DNA from: Pannonibacter tanglangensis
GTDB lineage: Bacteria; Pseudomonadota; Alphaproteobacteria; Rhizobiales; Stappiaceae
DNA: 64,000 nt
Direction: 5' to 3' (one strand)
Assembly (NCBI RefSeq): GCF_009915685.1
Contig: NZ_JAABLP010000003.1
Shown here: one piece after another, positions 23,946-32,176 of the stretch
Layout: the number at the start of each line of letters is the position of its first letter
How positions within the stretch are numbered: position 1 is the stretch's first letter
Position numbers and translations under genes: made by a program
Notes under the pieces: generated by a model
Databases searched by the model: none
Told to the model about the DNA's origin: nothing
What the model saw: the letters and a program-made list of their open reading frames with translations, nothing else

Positions 23946-26168
23946 ATGATGTCTTACAAGAACTTCACCCTTGAAACCGATGCCGACGGCATTGCGCTGA
24001 TCACCTGGGACATGCCGGAGAAGTCGATGAACGTCATCGACATCTCGGTGATGGACGACCTCGACCGGATCATCGACGACGTGGTGGCCGATGCGGCCAT
24101 CAAGGGCGCGGTGATCACCTCCGGCAAGGCGGCCTTCTCGGGCGGTGCCGACCTCACCATGCTCGACGGCCTGCTGAAGGGCTTCCACAAGGAGCGGCGC
24201 AAGGACCCGGAGGCGGCCGCCAAGGCGCTGTTCGAGGGGTCCCGCCGCCTGACGCTGATCTACCGCAAGCTCGAGACCTGCGGGAAGCCGTTCGTCGCCG
24301 CGATCAACGGCACCTGCATGGGCGGCGGCACCGAGCTGGCGCTGGCCTGCCATGCGCGCGTCGGCGTCGAGGATGACAGCTTCAAGCTGGGCCTGCCGGA
24401 AGTGAAGGTGGGCCTGTTCCCGGGCGCCGGCGGCACGCAGCGCGTCATGCGCATGACCGATGCCCAGGCTGGCCTCACCTTCCTGATGCAGGGCCAGACC
24501 CTGCGCGCCGACAAGGCCAAGTCGATGAAACTCATCGACGAGACCGCCCCGGCCAAGAAGCTGGTCGAGACGGCCAAGAAGCTGCTCAAGGCGGGCGTCA
24601 AGCCGGTGAAGCCCTGGGACGAGAAGGGCTTCAAGCTGCCCGGCGGTCCGGTCTATTCGCCGGCCGGGTTCCAGTTCTGGCCGGCCGCCAACGCCATCTA
24701 TCGCCGTGAGACCCAGGACAACTATCCGGGCATCCGCGGTCTGCTGAAGGCGGTGTTTGAAGGCCTGCAGCTGCCGATGGATCTGGCCCTGCAGGTCGAG
24801 AGCCGCTACTTCGCCCATGTGTTGCAGACCCCGGAAGCGGCAAACATGATCCGCTCGCTGTTCGTCTCCATGCAGGAGCTGAACAAGGGCGCGCGCCGTC
24901 CGGTCGACGTGAAGCCGAACAAGATCAAGAAGATCGGCGTTCTGGGCGCCGGCTTCATGGGCGCAGGCATTGCCTATGTCACGGCCAAGGCGGGCATTGA
25001 CGTGGTGCTGATCGACCGCGACCAGGCCGCCGCCGACAAGGGCAAGGCCCATTCCGACGAGCTGCTGAGCAAGGCCGTCTCGCGGGGGCACTCCACGGCG
25101 GAGGACAAGGACAAGGTGCTGGCCCGGATCACCGCCACGACCGACTATGCCCTGCTCGGCGACTGTGATCTGGTGATCGAGGCCGTGTTCGAGGACCGCG
25201 AGGTCAAGCGCGGCGTCACGGAGAAGGCCGAGGCCGCGATGAAGGCCAAGGCAATCTACGCCTCCAACACCTCGACGCTGCCGATCACCTCCCTCGCCGA
25301 AGCGTCGTCGCGTCCGAAGAACTTCATCGGCATCCACTTCTTCTCGCCCGTCGACAAGATGATGCTGGTCGAGGTGATCCTCGGCAAGAAGACCTCGGAC
25401 AAGGCGCTGGCCATGGCGCTGGACTACATCAAGGCGATCAAGAAGACCCCGATCGTCGTCAATGACAGCCGCGGCTTCTACACCTCGCGCGTGGTGATGA
25501 CCTACATCCGCGAAGGCCTGATGATGCTGGCGGACGGGGTTCCGGCGGCCATGATCGAGAACGCCGGCAAGATGGCCGGCATGCCGGTCGGCCCGCTGTC
25601 GCTCGGCGACGAAGTGGCGCTGGACCTCGCCTGGAAGATCGTCTCGGCCACCCGCAAGGATCTCGGCGTCAACTATGTCGAGGGCCCGCTGGACAACATC
25701 CTGGAAGAGATGGTGGTCAAGCGCGAGCGCTTCGGTCGCAAGAACGGCAAGGGCTTCTACGACTACAAGGGCAAGGAAAAGGCCCTGTGGGCCGGCATCC
25801 CCGAGGTCGTCGGCAAGCCGAAGCCCGCTGACGCCTTCAATGTCGAGGAGCTGAAGCAGCGTCTTCTGGTGATGCAGGCGCTGGAGACCGCCCGCATCTT
25901 TGAAGAGAAGTGCCTGACGGACGTCCGTGAGGCCGACGTCGGCTCGATCCTCGGCTTCGGCTTTGCGCCCTACACCGGCGGGACGCTCAGCTACATCGAC
26001 ATGATGGGCACGGCCGCCTTCGTCGAGCTTTGCAAGAAGTTCACCAAGAAGTGGGGCCCGCGCTTCAAGCCGAACAGGCTGCTGCGCGAGATGGCCAAGA
26101 ACAACGAGACGTTCTACGGCAAGTTCCCGCCGCAGGCCGAGGCCGCACCGGACGCCGCGGCGGCCTGA
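23946..26168 (+). CDS. Multifunctional enoyl-CoA hydratase / 3-hydroxyacyl-CoA dehydrogenase (FadB/FadJ-like)
   Basis: A 740-residue bifunctional beta-oxidation enzyme. The N-terminal crotonase domain carries SGKAAFSGGADLTML and NGTCMGGGTELALACHARVG, which form the oxyanion hole and position the catalytic acids, with the second Glu expected in LGLPEVKVGLFPGAGG. The dehydrogenase half begins with the NAD-binding GVLGAGFMGAGIAYV at about residue 330. It then has the IHFFSPVDKMMLVEVI segment with the catalytic His and a C-terminal helical domain ending in an Ala/Glu-rich tail. It performs hydration and oxidation between the dehydrogenase and thiolase steps encoded upstream. GGGGAGA precedes ATG 23946; an in-frame ATG three bases later is equivalent. 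Confidence 0.93.
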   Translation: MMSYKNFTLETDADGIALITWDMPEKSMNVIDISVMDDLDRIIDDVVADAAIKGAVITSGKAAFSGGADLTMLDGLLKGFHKERRKDPEAAAKALFEGSRRLTLIYRKLETCGKPFVAAINGTCMGGGTELALACHARVGVEDDSFKLGLPEVKVGLFPGAGGTQRVMRMTDAQAGLTFLMQGQTLRADKAKSMKLIDETAPAKKLVETAKKLLKAGVKPVKPWDEKGFKLPGGPVYSPAGFQFWPAANAIYRRETQDNYPGIRGLLKAVFEGLQLPMDLALQVESRYFAHVLQTPEAANMIRSLFVSMQELNKGARRPVDVKPNKIKKIGVLGAGFMGAGIAYVTAKAGIDVVLIDRDQAAADKGKAHSDELLSKAVSRGHSTAEDKDKVLARITATTDYALLGDCDLVIEAVFEDREVKRGVTEKAEAAMKAKAIYASNTSTLPITSLAEASSRPKNFIGIHFFSPVDKMMLVEVILGKKTSDKALAMALDYIKAIKKTPIVVNDSRGFYTSRVVMTYIREGLMMLADGVPAAMIENAGKMAGMPVGPLSLGDEVALDLAWKIVSATRKDLGVNYVEGPLDNILEEMVVKRERFGRKNGKGFYDYKGKEKALWAGIPEVVGKPKPADAFNVEELKQRLLVMQALETARIFEEKCLTDVREADVGSILGFGFAPYTGGTLSYIDMMGTAAFVELCKKFTKKWGPRFKPNRLLREMAKNNETFYGKFPPQAEAAPDAAAA

Positions 26169-26229
26169 TCCGCTGCCGATCCTGCTGCCAGGCGACCTGA
26201 TGGCGCGTGGCGGCGACCGCAGACCCTGT

Positions 26230-26250
26230 CGGGGGGCCCATGGCCCCCCG
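26230..26250 (+). terminator. GC-rich hairpin after the fadB-like gene
   Basis: CGGGGGGCC (26230-26238) pairs perfectly with GGCCCCCCG (26242-26250) around three bases, 61 bases past the operon's last stop. No T run follows, so it may act as an mRNA 3' barrier rather than a classical terminator. Confidence 0.5.
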
Positions 26251-26288
26251 CTAGCGCAGGGAGAGGGGCGCGACGGGCGCCTCTGCCT

Positions 26289-26326
26289 GGGATCGGGTCT
26301 GGGATTGGGATTGGGCTTGGGATTGG
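26289..26326 (+). repeat. Regular G-quadruplex motif (GGG every six bases)
   Basis: Six GGG tracts at 26289, 26295, 26301, 26307, 26313 and 26319, each separated by exactly three bases, then GG at 26325. The loops are ATC, TCT, ATT, ATT and CTT, so it is a degenerate hexanucleotide repeat. It can form a three-layer quadruplex with short loops on the + strand. Confidence 0.85.
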
Positions 26327-26676
26327 TCCTGCGTCTCGCCTCAGGTCTTCCCGCTGGGCGTGACGTATTCGATGTTCCGCAACAAGGAACCTCGACCTTC
26401 CGCTACAGCAGAAGTGAAACCGCTCTCAGTCTGCCTGTAGATGATTTACTCAACGGTTTTCCACAGCAGCTTGACCGCGACGCGTTTTCAAAACTGCGTG
26501 AACAAAAGCCGAGCCAGCTCATTTATCAAATCGTGCCGGGACCGGGGCTTGCAGGCTGCGGCAACACCGGGAACGGGCGGAACAAGGGCGCAAACGCGAG
26601 GATTGCAAGCAGGCCGCGCGGGCATCCGACCGCAAGGGCTGCGGCCGGACTGCACGTCGCTTTCGGGTTGGATTCC

Positions 26677-26750
26677 GCAGTTTTCGCTTCGCTTTCGTCT
26701 GTTTTCGATCGTGATGGGGCCACGTGTTATCGAAATCGAGGCGAAACTGC
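26677..26750. other. Foldback region, possible structured RNA or operator
   Basis: Nested complementary segments: GCAGTTTTCGC (26677-26687) with GCGAAACTGC (26741-26750, one A bulged), TTTCGAT (26703-26709) with ATCGAAA (26729-26735), and CGTG (26710-26713) with CACG (26721-26724). I cannot assign it to a known RNA family. Confidence 0.4.
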
Positions 26751-27040
26751 GCATTTGCGTGAAGGCGTCCGGCGGGGCCGGAGATCGCCTGCCAGTCCGG
26801 TCTGCTGTCCGCCACGGGCGGATGGCGGGACAAGCACAGATCTGACGCAGCGTCTTCCGCTATTTTCATTGGCAACCTTACACTTATTCCGTGCTTCTGT
26901 CCTTGGCGCAATCAGCCAGCTTTTTAACTAAACGTGCCAAATGAATTCTCCCGGGCCGCCTTCGCTTAGGCCTTTGACCTATTGCGCCATTGCGTCGCCT
27001 GTAGAACAGTTGGGGTAACCTCTTTGGAGAGGAGGAGACG

Positions 27041-28099
27041 GTGTTGGTGTACAACCGGACCGCGCGGCGCCAGCAGGAGGAGTGGTGCCGGGCGGATACC
27101 CTGCAGTCCCTCGAAATGCTCTGCAAGATGCGCCGCCTGGACTGGGCGGCGATTGCGCGACATTACGGCCTCAAGCCGGACCTGCCTCACAGTCCGGCGG
27201 CCACGGTCGAGTACAGCACGGCGCTGCGCGTCTTTGAACATGTCGCGCAGGCTGCGGGCGACGACGGGCTCATTCTCGACATCGCCTCGTCGGTGCCGCT
27301 CGGCATCTTCTCCACGTTCGACTATGTCGGGCTCTGCGCCCCGACCCTTGCGGCCGGACTGCACAACTGGGAGCGCTTTCTGGCCCTGCGCACGAATGTC
27401 TACCGCATGACCTTCCACGAGGAGGGCGAGCACGGGATCCTCGAGTGGTTCGTGCCCGAAGTGGGACTGCCCAGGATCCAGAGCACCTATGAGCGCCTGG
27501 CCTGGGCGGCAGGCCGCATCGAGTTCGCCGTGCAGGATCCCTCGGCGGAAATCCTGATCGAGACGACCCAGCCGGCGCCGCGCAAGATTTCGGATTTCCA
27601 GCGCCGTCACGGGGACCGGCTGGCCTTCGGGCAGGCGCAGGACCGCATCCTGATCCCGCAGGCCTATCTGGGACGTCCGACGCCGCGCAGCGAGGCGAAC
27701 CTCTATGCCATCGTCGAGCAGGCGGCGATCCGCGAGATGGAGGATTATGGCGGGCGCAACGATCCGCTGACGCGCGTCGCGGACAAGATCAACGAGGCCC
27801 TGAAGTCGGGCAACGTGTCACTGGAACAGGTGGCCAGCGAGCTTGGCATGTCGCAGCGCTCGCTGCAGCGGCTGCTGGAGGCGGAGGGCACGTCCTTCCG
27901 CAAGCTGACCGAAACGATCCGTCGCAACATGGCCGCGCGCTACCTCAAGGACACGACGCTGCCGATGAAGGAAATCGCCTATCTGCTCGGCTTCTCGGAA
28001 CTGTCGGCCTTCTCGCGGGCCGTGAAGACGTGGTACGGCGTCCCGCCCAAGGCCGTGCGGATGCACGGCGACGCCAGGCTGGAAGACCACATCGCCTGA
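27041..28099 (+). CDS. AraC family transcriptional regulator (OruR/ArgR-like sensor domain)
   Basis: A 352-residue regulator starting with GTG at 27041 behind GAGAGGAGGAG. The first 200 residues resemble the arabinose-binding/OruR-type sensor domain found in AraC proteins such as OruR and VirS-like regulators. The C-terminal 100 residues contain two helix-turn-helix motifs (VSLEQVASELGMSQRSLQRLL and PMKEIAYLLGFSELSAFSRAVK) and the closing WYGVPPKAVR signature. No obvious target operon abuts it: the gene downstream encodes a tiny membrane protein and the region upstream is the long gene-free stretch. The inducer is unknown; a link to the upstream acyl-CoA genes is possible but unsupported. Confidence 0.88.
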   Translation: MLVYNRTARRQQEEWCRADTLQSLEMLCKMRRLDWAAIARHYGLKPDLPHSPAATVEYSTALRVFEHVAQAAGDDGLILDIASSVPLGIFSTFDYVGLCAPTLAAGLHNWERFLALRTNVYRMTFHEEGEHGILEWFVPEVGLPRIQSTYERLAWAAGRIEFAVQDPSAEILIETTQPAPRKISDFQRRHGDRLAFGQAQDRILIPQAYLGRPTPRSEANLYAIVEQAAIREMEDYGGRNDPLTRVADKINEALKSGNVSLEQVASELGMSQRSLQRLLEAEGTSFRKLTETIRRNMAARYLKDTTLPMKEIAYLLGFSELSAFSRAVKTWYGVPPKAVRMHGDARLEDHIA

Positions 28100-28210
28100 G
28101 CGGACACTCCGGGGAAAACGTTGCCCGCACCGCGCGCGAGGGGTGCGAAGCCCTGCGGCATTGCCTATCTAAGGGCGGATGATGCCACAGCAGCAGCAAC
28201 GGAGTGCCCC

Positions 28211-28483
28211 ATGGCTGGCGACGGTTTGACACGATTTCTCGGAGACACGCCGCTGCGCGTCATTCTCCGGCTGACCTTCCTGTCGCTGGTGGTCGGCGTC
28301 ATCCTGTCTGCGCTGGATCTCGATCCCCTCGGCGTGATCGACCTCGTTCTCTCCTTCATCGAGCGGCTCTGGAACATGGGCTTCAATGCCGTCGAGCAGG
28401 TCGGGCAGTATCTCGTGCTGGGCGCTGTCATCGTGGTTCCGATCTGGCTCATCAGCCGGATCCTGTCCGCACGCGGCCGCTGA
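28211..28483 (+). CDS. Small inner-membrane protein (DUF6460-like)
   Basis: A 90-residue protein with two hydrophobic segments (VILRLTFLSLVVGVILSALDL and YLVLGAVIVVPIWLISRIL) joined by an amphipathic stretch (IDLVLSFIERLWNMGFNAVEQVG). The pattern fits the small alphaproteobacterial membrane family DUF6460, whose function is unknown. ATG 28211 is chosen because the family begins close to the GDxLxRFLGxxPL segment; the open frame extends upstream to 28121 with unrelated sequence. It is followed at once by a tandem 10-base repeat and then by the convergent deacetylase gene. Confidence 0.75.
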   Translation: MAGDGLTRFLGDTPLRVILRLTFLSLVVGVILSALDLDPLGVIDLVLSFIERLWNMGFNAVEQVGQYLVLGAVIVVPIWLISRILSARGR

Positions 28484-28505
28484 CCGCGCAGCTTCCCGGT
28501 TCTGG

Positions 28506-28565
28506 CCAGTCCGGGCCAGTCCGGGCCAGTCCGGGCCTGTCCGGGCCTGTCCGGGCCAGTCCGGG
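28506..28565. repeat. Six tandem copies of a 10-bp unit
   Basis: Six back-to-back copies of CC(A/T)GTCCGGG between the small membrane protein and the convergent deacetylase gene. Copies 1-3 and 6 carry CCAGT, copies 4 and 5 carry CCTGT. Each unit contains CCGG, so the array can slip or fold. It is a minisatellite rather than a CRISPR, because there are no spacers. Confidence 0.92.
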
Positions 28566-28596
28566 CAAGGTCCTGCCCGGTCTTGGGCATCTGAGA

Positions 28597-29535
28597 TCAG
28601 ATGAGCGTCTCGGCCAGCCCCGCGCCCACCGCGACGGCCGAGCGCAGCAGCGTCAGATGCCGGTCGGCCAGTTCGTCGATGTCGGTGGAGTAGCCGCCCC
28701 CGAGCACGCCGGCGAGCGGCAGGCCCTGCCGTCGGACATAGCCGATGACCAGTTCGTCGCGCCGCCGCAGCCCCTCGCGGCTGAGGCCGAGGCGGCCCAG
28801 CTTGTCGCCGGAAAAGGGATCGACGCCCGCGTTGTAGAAGACGATGTCGGGGCTCGCGGCCTCCACTACGGCCGGCAAGGCCGCCGCCAGACGCGCCAGA
28901 TAGGCCTCGTCCTGCACCCCGTCCTCCAGTCCGATGTCGAGGCTCGAAGGCACCTTGCGGACGGGATAGTTCTTCTCCGAGTGCATCGAGAAGGTGAAGA
29001 CATCCGGGTCGCCGGCGAAGATGTCCGCCGTGCCGTCGCCCTGATGCACGTCGAGGTCCACCACCAGGGCCCGGCGGATGACCCGGTCGGCCTGCATGAC
29101 GCGGATGGCAACGGCCACGTCGTTGAACACGCAGAAGCCGGCGCCATGGGCGCGCCGCGCATGGTGGCTGCCGCCGGCGGTGTTGCAGGCAAGGCCGTGC
29201 CGCAAGGCGAGATAGCCCGCAAGGACGGTGCCCCCGGTGGCGCACCGGCCGCGCAGCGCCACGCTCTCGGTCATCGGAAAGCCGATCTCGCGCGCCACCG
29301 CCGCAGGAACGCTGGCCGTGAAGACCTGTTCGACATAGGCCGGGTCATGGGCCAGCGCGATCCACTCGGCCGGCGCCGGGCGCGGCTTGTGGAACCGCCC
29401 GCCGGGCACAAGCCCCTCGGCCAGCGCCAGTTCCGCCACGCGGCGGAACTTGTTCATCGGAAAGCGGTGCCCCTCGGGCAGATCGGCACAATAGGCCGGG
29501 TGATGGACGACCGGAACCCCGGCAGCAGCGAACAT
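28597..29535 (-). CDS. Histone deacetylase family (class II-like) zinc amidohydrolase
   Basis: A 312-residue member of the arginase/deacetylase superfamily. The tandem histidines are in GGSHHARRAHGAGFCVFND, the zinc ligands in VVDLDVHQGDGT (Asp and His), and the third ligand Asp in YNAGVDPFSGD; GVLGGGYS forms the C-terminal active-site loop. Bacterial members deacetylate acetylpolyamines or other small amides; histones are absent, so the substrate is open. I prefer ATG 29535, which has GGGGAGA upstream and fits the family start (VVHHPAYCADLPEGHRFPM). A GTG at 29571 would overlap the dCTP deaminase stop as GTGA, so coupling to the gene upstream is possible. Confidence 0.88.
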   Translation of the reverse strand: MFAAAGVPVVHHPAYCADLPEGHRFPMNKFRRVAELALAEGLVPGGRFHKPRPAPAEWIALAHDPAYVEQVFTASVPAAVAREIGFPMTESVALRGRCATGGTVLAGYLALRHGLACNTAGGSHHARRAHGAGFCVFNDVAVAIRVMQADRVIRRALVVDLDVHQGDGTADIFAGDPDVFTFSMHSEKNYPVRKVPSSLDIGLEDGVQDEAYLARLAAALPAVVEAASPDIVFYNAGVDPFSGDKLGRLGLSREGLRRRDELVIGYVRRQGLPLAGVLGGGYSTDIDELADRHLTLLRSAVAVGAGLAETLI

Positions 29536-29567
29536 CGGCGAACGGTTCTCCCCGCCGCTGGCAGCCC

Positions 29568-30662
29568 TCACGACAGCGGTCGGAAATGCTTGGACAGTTT
29601 CAGGGCCTGCCCCTGATAATTGGAACCGATCCCCTCGCCGTAAAGACGCTGCGGTCGTTCCAGCATGTGCTCATAGACCAGCCGGCCGACCGTCTGGCCG
29701 TGCTCCAGGATGAAGGGCACGTCGTGGGATCGCACTTCCAGCACGGCGCGCGACCCGGTCCCGCCTGCGCCGGTGTGACCGAAGCCGGGATCGAAGAAGC
29801 CGGCATAATGAACGCGGAACTCGCCGACGAGCGGATCGAAGGGCACCATCTCGGCCGCATACAGGGGTGGCACATGCACGGCCTCCTGGCTGACGAGGAT
29901 GTAGAACTCGTTCGGATCCAGGATCAGCTCGGCCGCACCGCGCCGGTGGATCGGCTCCCAGAAATCCAGCGGATGGTGCGCGGCCTTGAGGTCGACGTCG
30001 ATGACGCCAGTGTGATGCTTGGCACGGTAGCCGACAAGGCTTCCCTCGCCGGCCCCCTCGAGGTCGATGGACAGCTGGACGCCGCCGCCGATGCGCTCGT
30101 TGCCGCCGGTCACCAGCCTTTCGCTCTGGTGCACGCCTTCCAGCTCGCTGTCCGCGATCAGCGGATCGCCGATGCGGAAGCGGATCTGCGACAGGCGCGA
30201 GCCCTCACGCACCAGGATCGGGAAGGTCAGCGGCGAGATCTCGGCATAGAGCGGCCCGCGGTATCCGGCCGGCACCGTGTCGAAGGCGCGGCCCTCGTCG
30301 GTGATGACGCGGGTGAAGACGTCAAGGCGGCCGGTCGAGCTTTTCGGGTTGGCCGTCGCCGAGATGATCTCCGGCAGGGCCAGGCTTTCCTGCAGCGGCA
30401 CGATGTAGACGCAGCCGGTCTCCAGAACCGCGCCCCGGACAAGGTCGATCGTGTGAAGCGCGAAGGCGTCCAGCTTGTCGGCCACCGTCATGCCCTGCCC
30501 CGGCAGGAAGCTCGCGCGGACCCGGTAGGCCAGCGTGCCGAGCCGCAGGTCCAGGCTGGCGGGCTGGATCTGGCCCTCGACAGGCGCCGAGGCGCTGCGG
30601 ATGCCACCGGACCGGAACATGTCCTCGATCATGTGGGCGGGCAGGATGCCTTCAGAGCGCAT
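29568..30662 (-). CDS. 2'-deoxycytidine 5'-triphosphate deaminase (long, two-domain form)
   Basis: A 364-residue dCTP deaminase-type enzyme producing dUTP for thymidylate synthesis. Two dUTPase-like beta folds are visible: the first around VEGQIQPASLDLRLG and SATANPKSSTGRLDVFTRVITDEG, the second around LILDPNEFYILVSQEAVHVPPLYAAEM and HTGAGGTGSRAVLEVRSHDVPFIL. This is about twice the length of the E. coli Dcd monomer and is the form common in alphaproteobacteria. ATG 30662 has AAAGG upstream; a GTG at 30683 is the alternative. The deacetylase gene follows closely on the same strand. It is divergent from the metZ riboswitch leader. Confidence 0.87.
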   Translation of the reverse strand: MRSEGILPAHMIEDMFRSGGIRSASAPVEGQIQPASLDLRLGTLAYRVRASFLPGQGMTVADKLDAFALHTIDLVRGAVLETGCVYIVPLQESLALPEIISATANPKSSTGRLDVFTRVITDEGRAFDTVPAGYRGPLYAEISPLTFPILVREGSRLSQIRFRIGDPLIADSELEGVHQSERLVTGGNERIGGGVQLSIDLEGAGEGSLVGYRAKHHTGVIDVDLKAAHHPLDFWEPIHRRGAAELILDPNEFYILVSQEAVHVPPLYAAEMVPFDPLVGEFRVHYAGFFDPGFGHTGAGGTGSRAVLEVRSHDVPFILEHGQTVGRLVYEHMLERPQRLYGEGIGSNYQGQALKLSKHFRPLS

Positions 30663-30769
30663 GGAGAAGCCTTTCGCGTTCACGCCGGAGCCCGCAGGAA
30701 GGGCCAGCGTCCGGCTTCAGTGATTAGCCGATGGTTCACCGTCGGCCAACCAAGTTTTGTTGCCCCAGA

Positions 30770-30798
30770 TTGACGCTTTGCCGGGAATGGCGTATCGG
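30770..30798 (+). promoter_or_regulatory. Candidate metZ promoter
   Basis: TTGACG (30770-30775) and TATCGG (30793-30798) with a 17-base spacer. The predicted start near 30805 falls just ahead of the riboswitch aptamer, which supports the assignment. Confidence 0.6.
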
Positions 30799-30807
30799 AA
30801 CCGCTGA

Positions 30808-30860
30808 TCCGTGGTGATTTGGGCCGGCCGGCTTGCAGCCACGTTAAAGAAGTCGCTAAA
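30808..30860 (+). promoter_or_regulatory. SAM-II riboswitch aptamer
   Basis: The sequence carries the conserved blocks of the SAM-II (metA) aptamer: CGTGGTGATTTG at the 5' side, GCTTGCAGCCACG in the middle and AAGTCGCTAAA at the 3' end. Stem P1 forms between CGTGG (30810-30814) and CCACG (30839-30843), with the downstream block completing the pseudoknot. SAM-II elements in alphaproteobacteria sit before metA, metX, metZ and related genes, and metZ follows here. Binding of S-adenosylmethionine is expected to reduce metZ expression. Confidence 0.93.
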
Positions 30861-30861
30861 A

Positions 30862-30903
30862 GGGTCGGGAGGTGAAACCCGGCCCCCTATGGCCGGTTTT
30901 TTT
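30862..30903 (+). terminator. Attenuator in the metZ leader (terminator with competing hairpin)
   Basis: An intrinsic terminator forms from CCGGCC (30879-30884) and GGCCGG (30891-30896) followed by seven T. A competing 8-bp hairpin, GGGTCGGG (30862-30869) with CCCGGCCC (30878-30885, one G-T pair), uses the same 5' strand, so only one can form at a time. Lying between the SAM-II aptamer and the metZ start, the pair looks like a transcription attenuator. Confidence 0.8.
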
Positions 30904-30922
30904 GTATCTGGAGCCTCGAGCC

Positions 30923-32176
30923 ATGACCGCACCCGACGACACGTCCGCCAGCACCGGCACCAGGAAGGACGGGCAGCCTGCCGACCTGTCCGGCCTGCGG
31001 ACCGCCACCCGCCTCGTTCACGGCGGAACCGTCCGGTCCCAGCACGGGGAAACCTCCGAGGCGATCTTCCTGACCCAGGGCTTCGTCTACCCGAATGCCG
31101 AGGCGGCCGAGGCCCGCTTCAACGGCGAGGATCCCGGCTTCGTCTATTCGCGCTACTCCAACCCGACGGTTGCGATGTTCGAGCAGCGGATGTGCGAGCT
31201 GGAGGGCGCCGAGGCGGCCATCGGGACGGCCAGCGGCATGGCAGCGGTCAATCTGGCGCTGATGGCAAGCGTCCGGGCGGGCGACCATGTGGTGGCGGCC
31301 AAGGCCCTGTTCGGCTCCTGTCGCTACATCGTCGAGACGCTGCTGCCGCGGTTCGGGGTCACGAGCACGCTGGTTGACGGCACGGATCTTGCCCAGTGGC
31401 AGGCTGCCGTGAAGCCGGAAACCAAGGTCGTCTTCCTCGAGAGCCCGACCAATCCGACGCTGGACGTGATCGACATCGCGGCCGTGGCGAAGATCGCCCA
31501 TGCCGTCGGCGCCCGGGTCATCATCGACAACGTGTTCGCCACGCCGATGTTCCAGTCGCCGCTGCAGCTTGGGGCCGATGTCGTCGTCTACTCGGCGACC
31601 AAGCACATCGACGGACAGGGCCGCTGCCTGGGCGGCGTTGTGCTGTCGAACGCGAAATGGATCGAGGACGAGGTCCTGCCGCTGGTCAAGCACACCGGTC
31701 CGGCCATGAGCCCGTTCAACGCCTGGGTTCTGCTCAAGGGGCTGGAGACGCTGCCGCTGCGCGTTGCCCGCCAGTCGGACAGCGCCGCCCGTCTGGCGGA
31801 TCGCCTCGCCGGCCACGCGGCCATCTCGCGGCTGATCTATCCCGGGCGGCCGGACCATCCGCAGGCCGAGGTGATCGCCCGGCAGATGACCGGCGGCTCG
31901 ACCATGCTTGCCTTCGAGCTTGCCGGAGGCAAGGCCGCTGCCTTTGCCTTCACCAACGCGCTGAAGGTCATCAAGCTCTCCAACAATCTGGGCGATGCCA
32001 AGAGCCTGATCACCCATCCGGCCACGACCACGCACAAGAACGTGGCCGAGGATGCGCGGCTGGAGCTCGGGATCACGGCCGGCATGCTGCGCCTGTCGGT
32101 CGGCCTGGAGGATCCGCTCGACCTCCTCGAGGACATCGACCGGGGTCTGGCGGCAGCGGCTGCCGTCCGCAGCTAG
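30923..32176 (+). CDS. metZ: O-succinylhomoserine sulfhydrylase
   Basis: A 417-residue PLP enzyme that makes homocysteine from O-succinylhomoserine and sulfide in methionine synthesis. The Schiff-base lysine is K227 in VVYSATKHIDGQGR; other Cys/Met-metabolism family marks are YSRYSNPT, EAAIGTASGMAAV and the PLP-ring Asp in IDNVFATP. ATG 30923 is preceded by TGGAG and lies 19 bases after the leader terminator's T run; an open frame reaching back to 30872 would run through the attenuator and is rejected. Regulation is by the SAM-II riboswitch. Its stop overlaps that of the convergent CDP-alcohol transferase in the sequence CTAG. Confidence 0.94.
   Translation: MTAPDDTSASTGTRKDGQPADLSGLRTATRLVHGGTVRSQHGETSEAIFLTQGFVYPNAEAAEARFNGEDPGFVYSRYSNPTVAMFEQRMCELEGAEAAIGTASGMAAVNLALMASVRAGDHVVAAKALFGSCRYIVETLLPRFGVTSTLVDGTDLAQWQAAVKPETKVVFLESPTNPTLDVIDIAAVAKIAHAVGARVIIDNVFATPMFQSPLQLGADVVVYSATKHIDGQGRCLGGVVLSNAKWIEDEVLPLVKHTGPAMSPFNAWVLLKGLETLPLRVARQSDSAARLADRLAGHAAISRLIYPGRPDHPQAEVIARQMTGGSTMLAFELAGGKAAAFAFTNALKVIKLSNNLGDAKSLITHPATTTHKNVAEDARLELGITAGMLRLSVGLEDPLDLLEDIDRGLAAAAAVRS

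Larger units (their letters stand above)
26169..27040. other. Long gene-free stretch between fadB-like and araC-like genes
   Basis: 872 bases in which every open frame has low-complexity or Arg/Ser-rich translations without family likeness, so I call no gene. It holds a GC hairpin, a regular G-quadruplex motif and a foldback, listed separately. Near the end, TTGGCG (26903-26908) and TAACTA (26925-26930) with 16 bases between could be the promoter of the AraC-type gene. The AT content rises after about 26,360. Confidence 0.55.

Noticed and set aside
21870..25337. Long open frame on the minus strand across the acyl-CoA operon
   Set aside because: It crosses four well-supported genes, its His/Gln/Gly-rich translation matches no family, and it has no ribosome binding site.
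26374..26390. Short inverted repeat GTTCC / GGAAC
   Set aside because: Arms of five bases are expected by chance in a stretch of this length.
26200..26931. Open frame of 243 codons in the long gap after the fadB-like gene
   Set aside because: The first part translates the G-quadruplex repeat and the rest is Arg/Pro-rich without a domain. There is no ribosome binding site, and base composition changes along it.
28506..28565. Possible CRISPR array
   Set aside because: The units are contiguous with no spacers, only ten bases long, and no cas genes are present.
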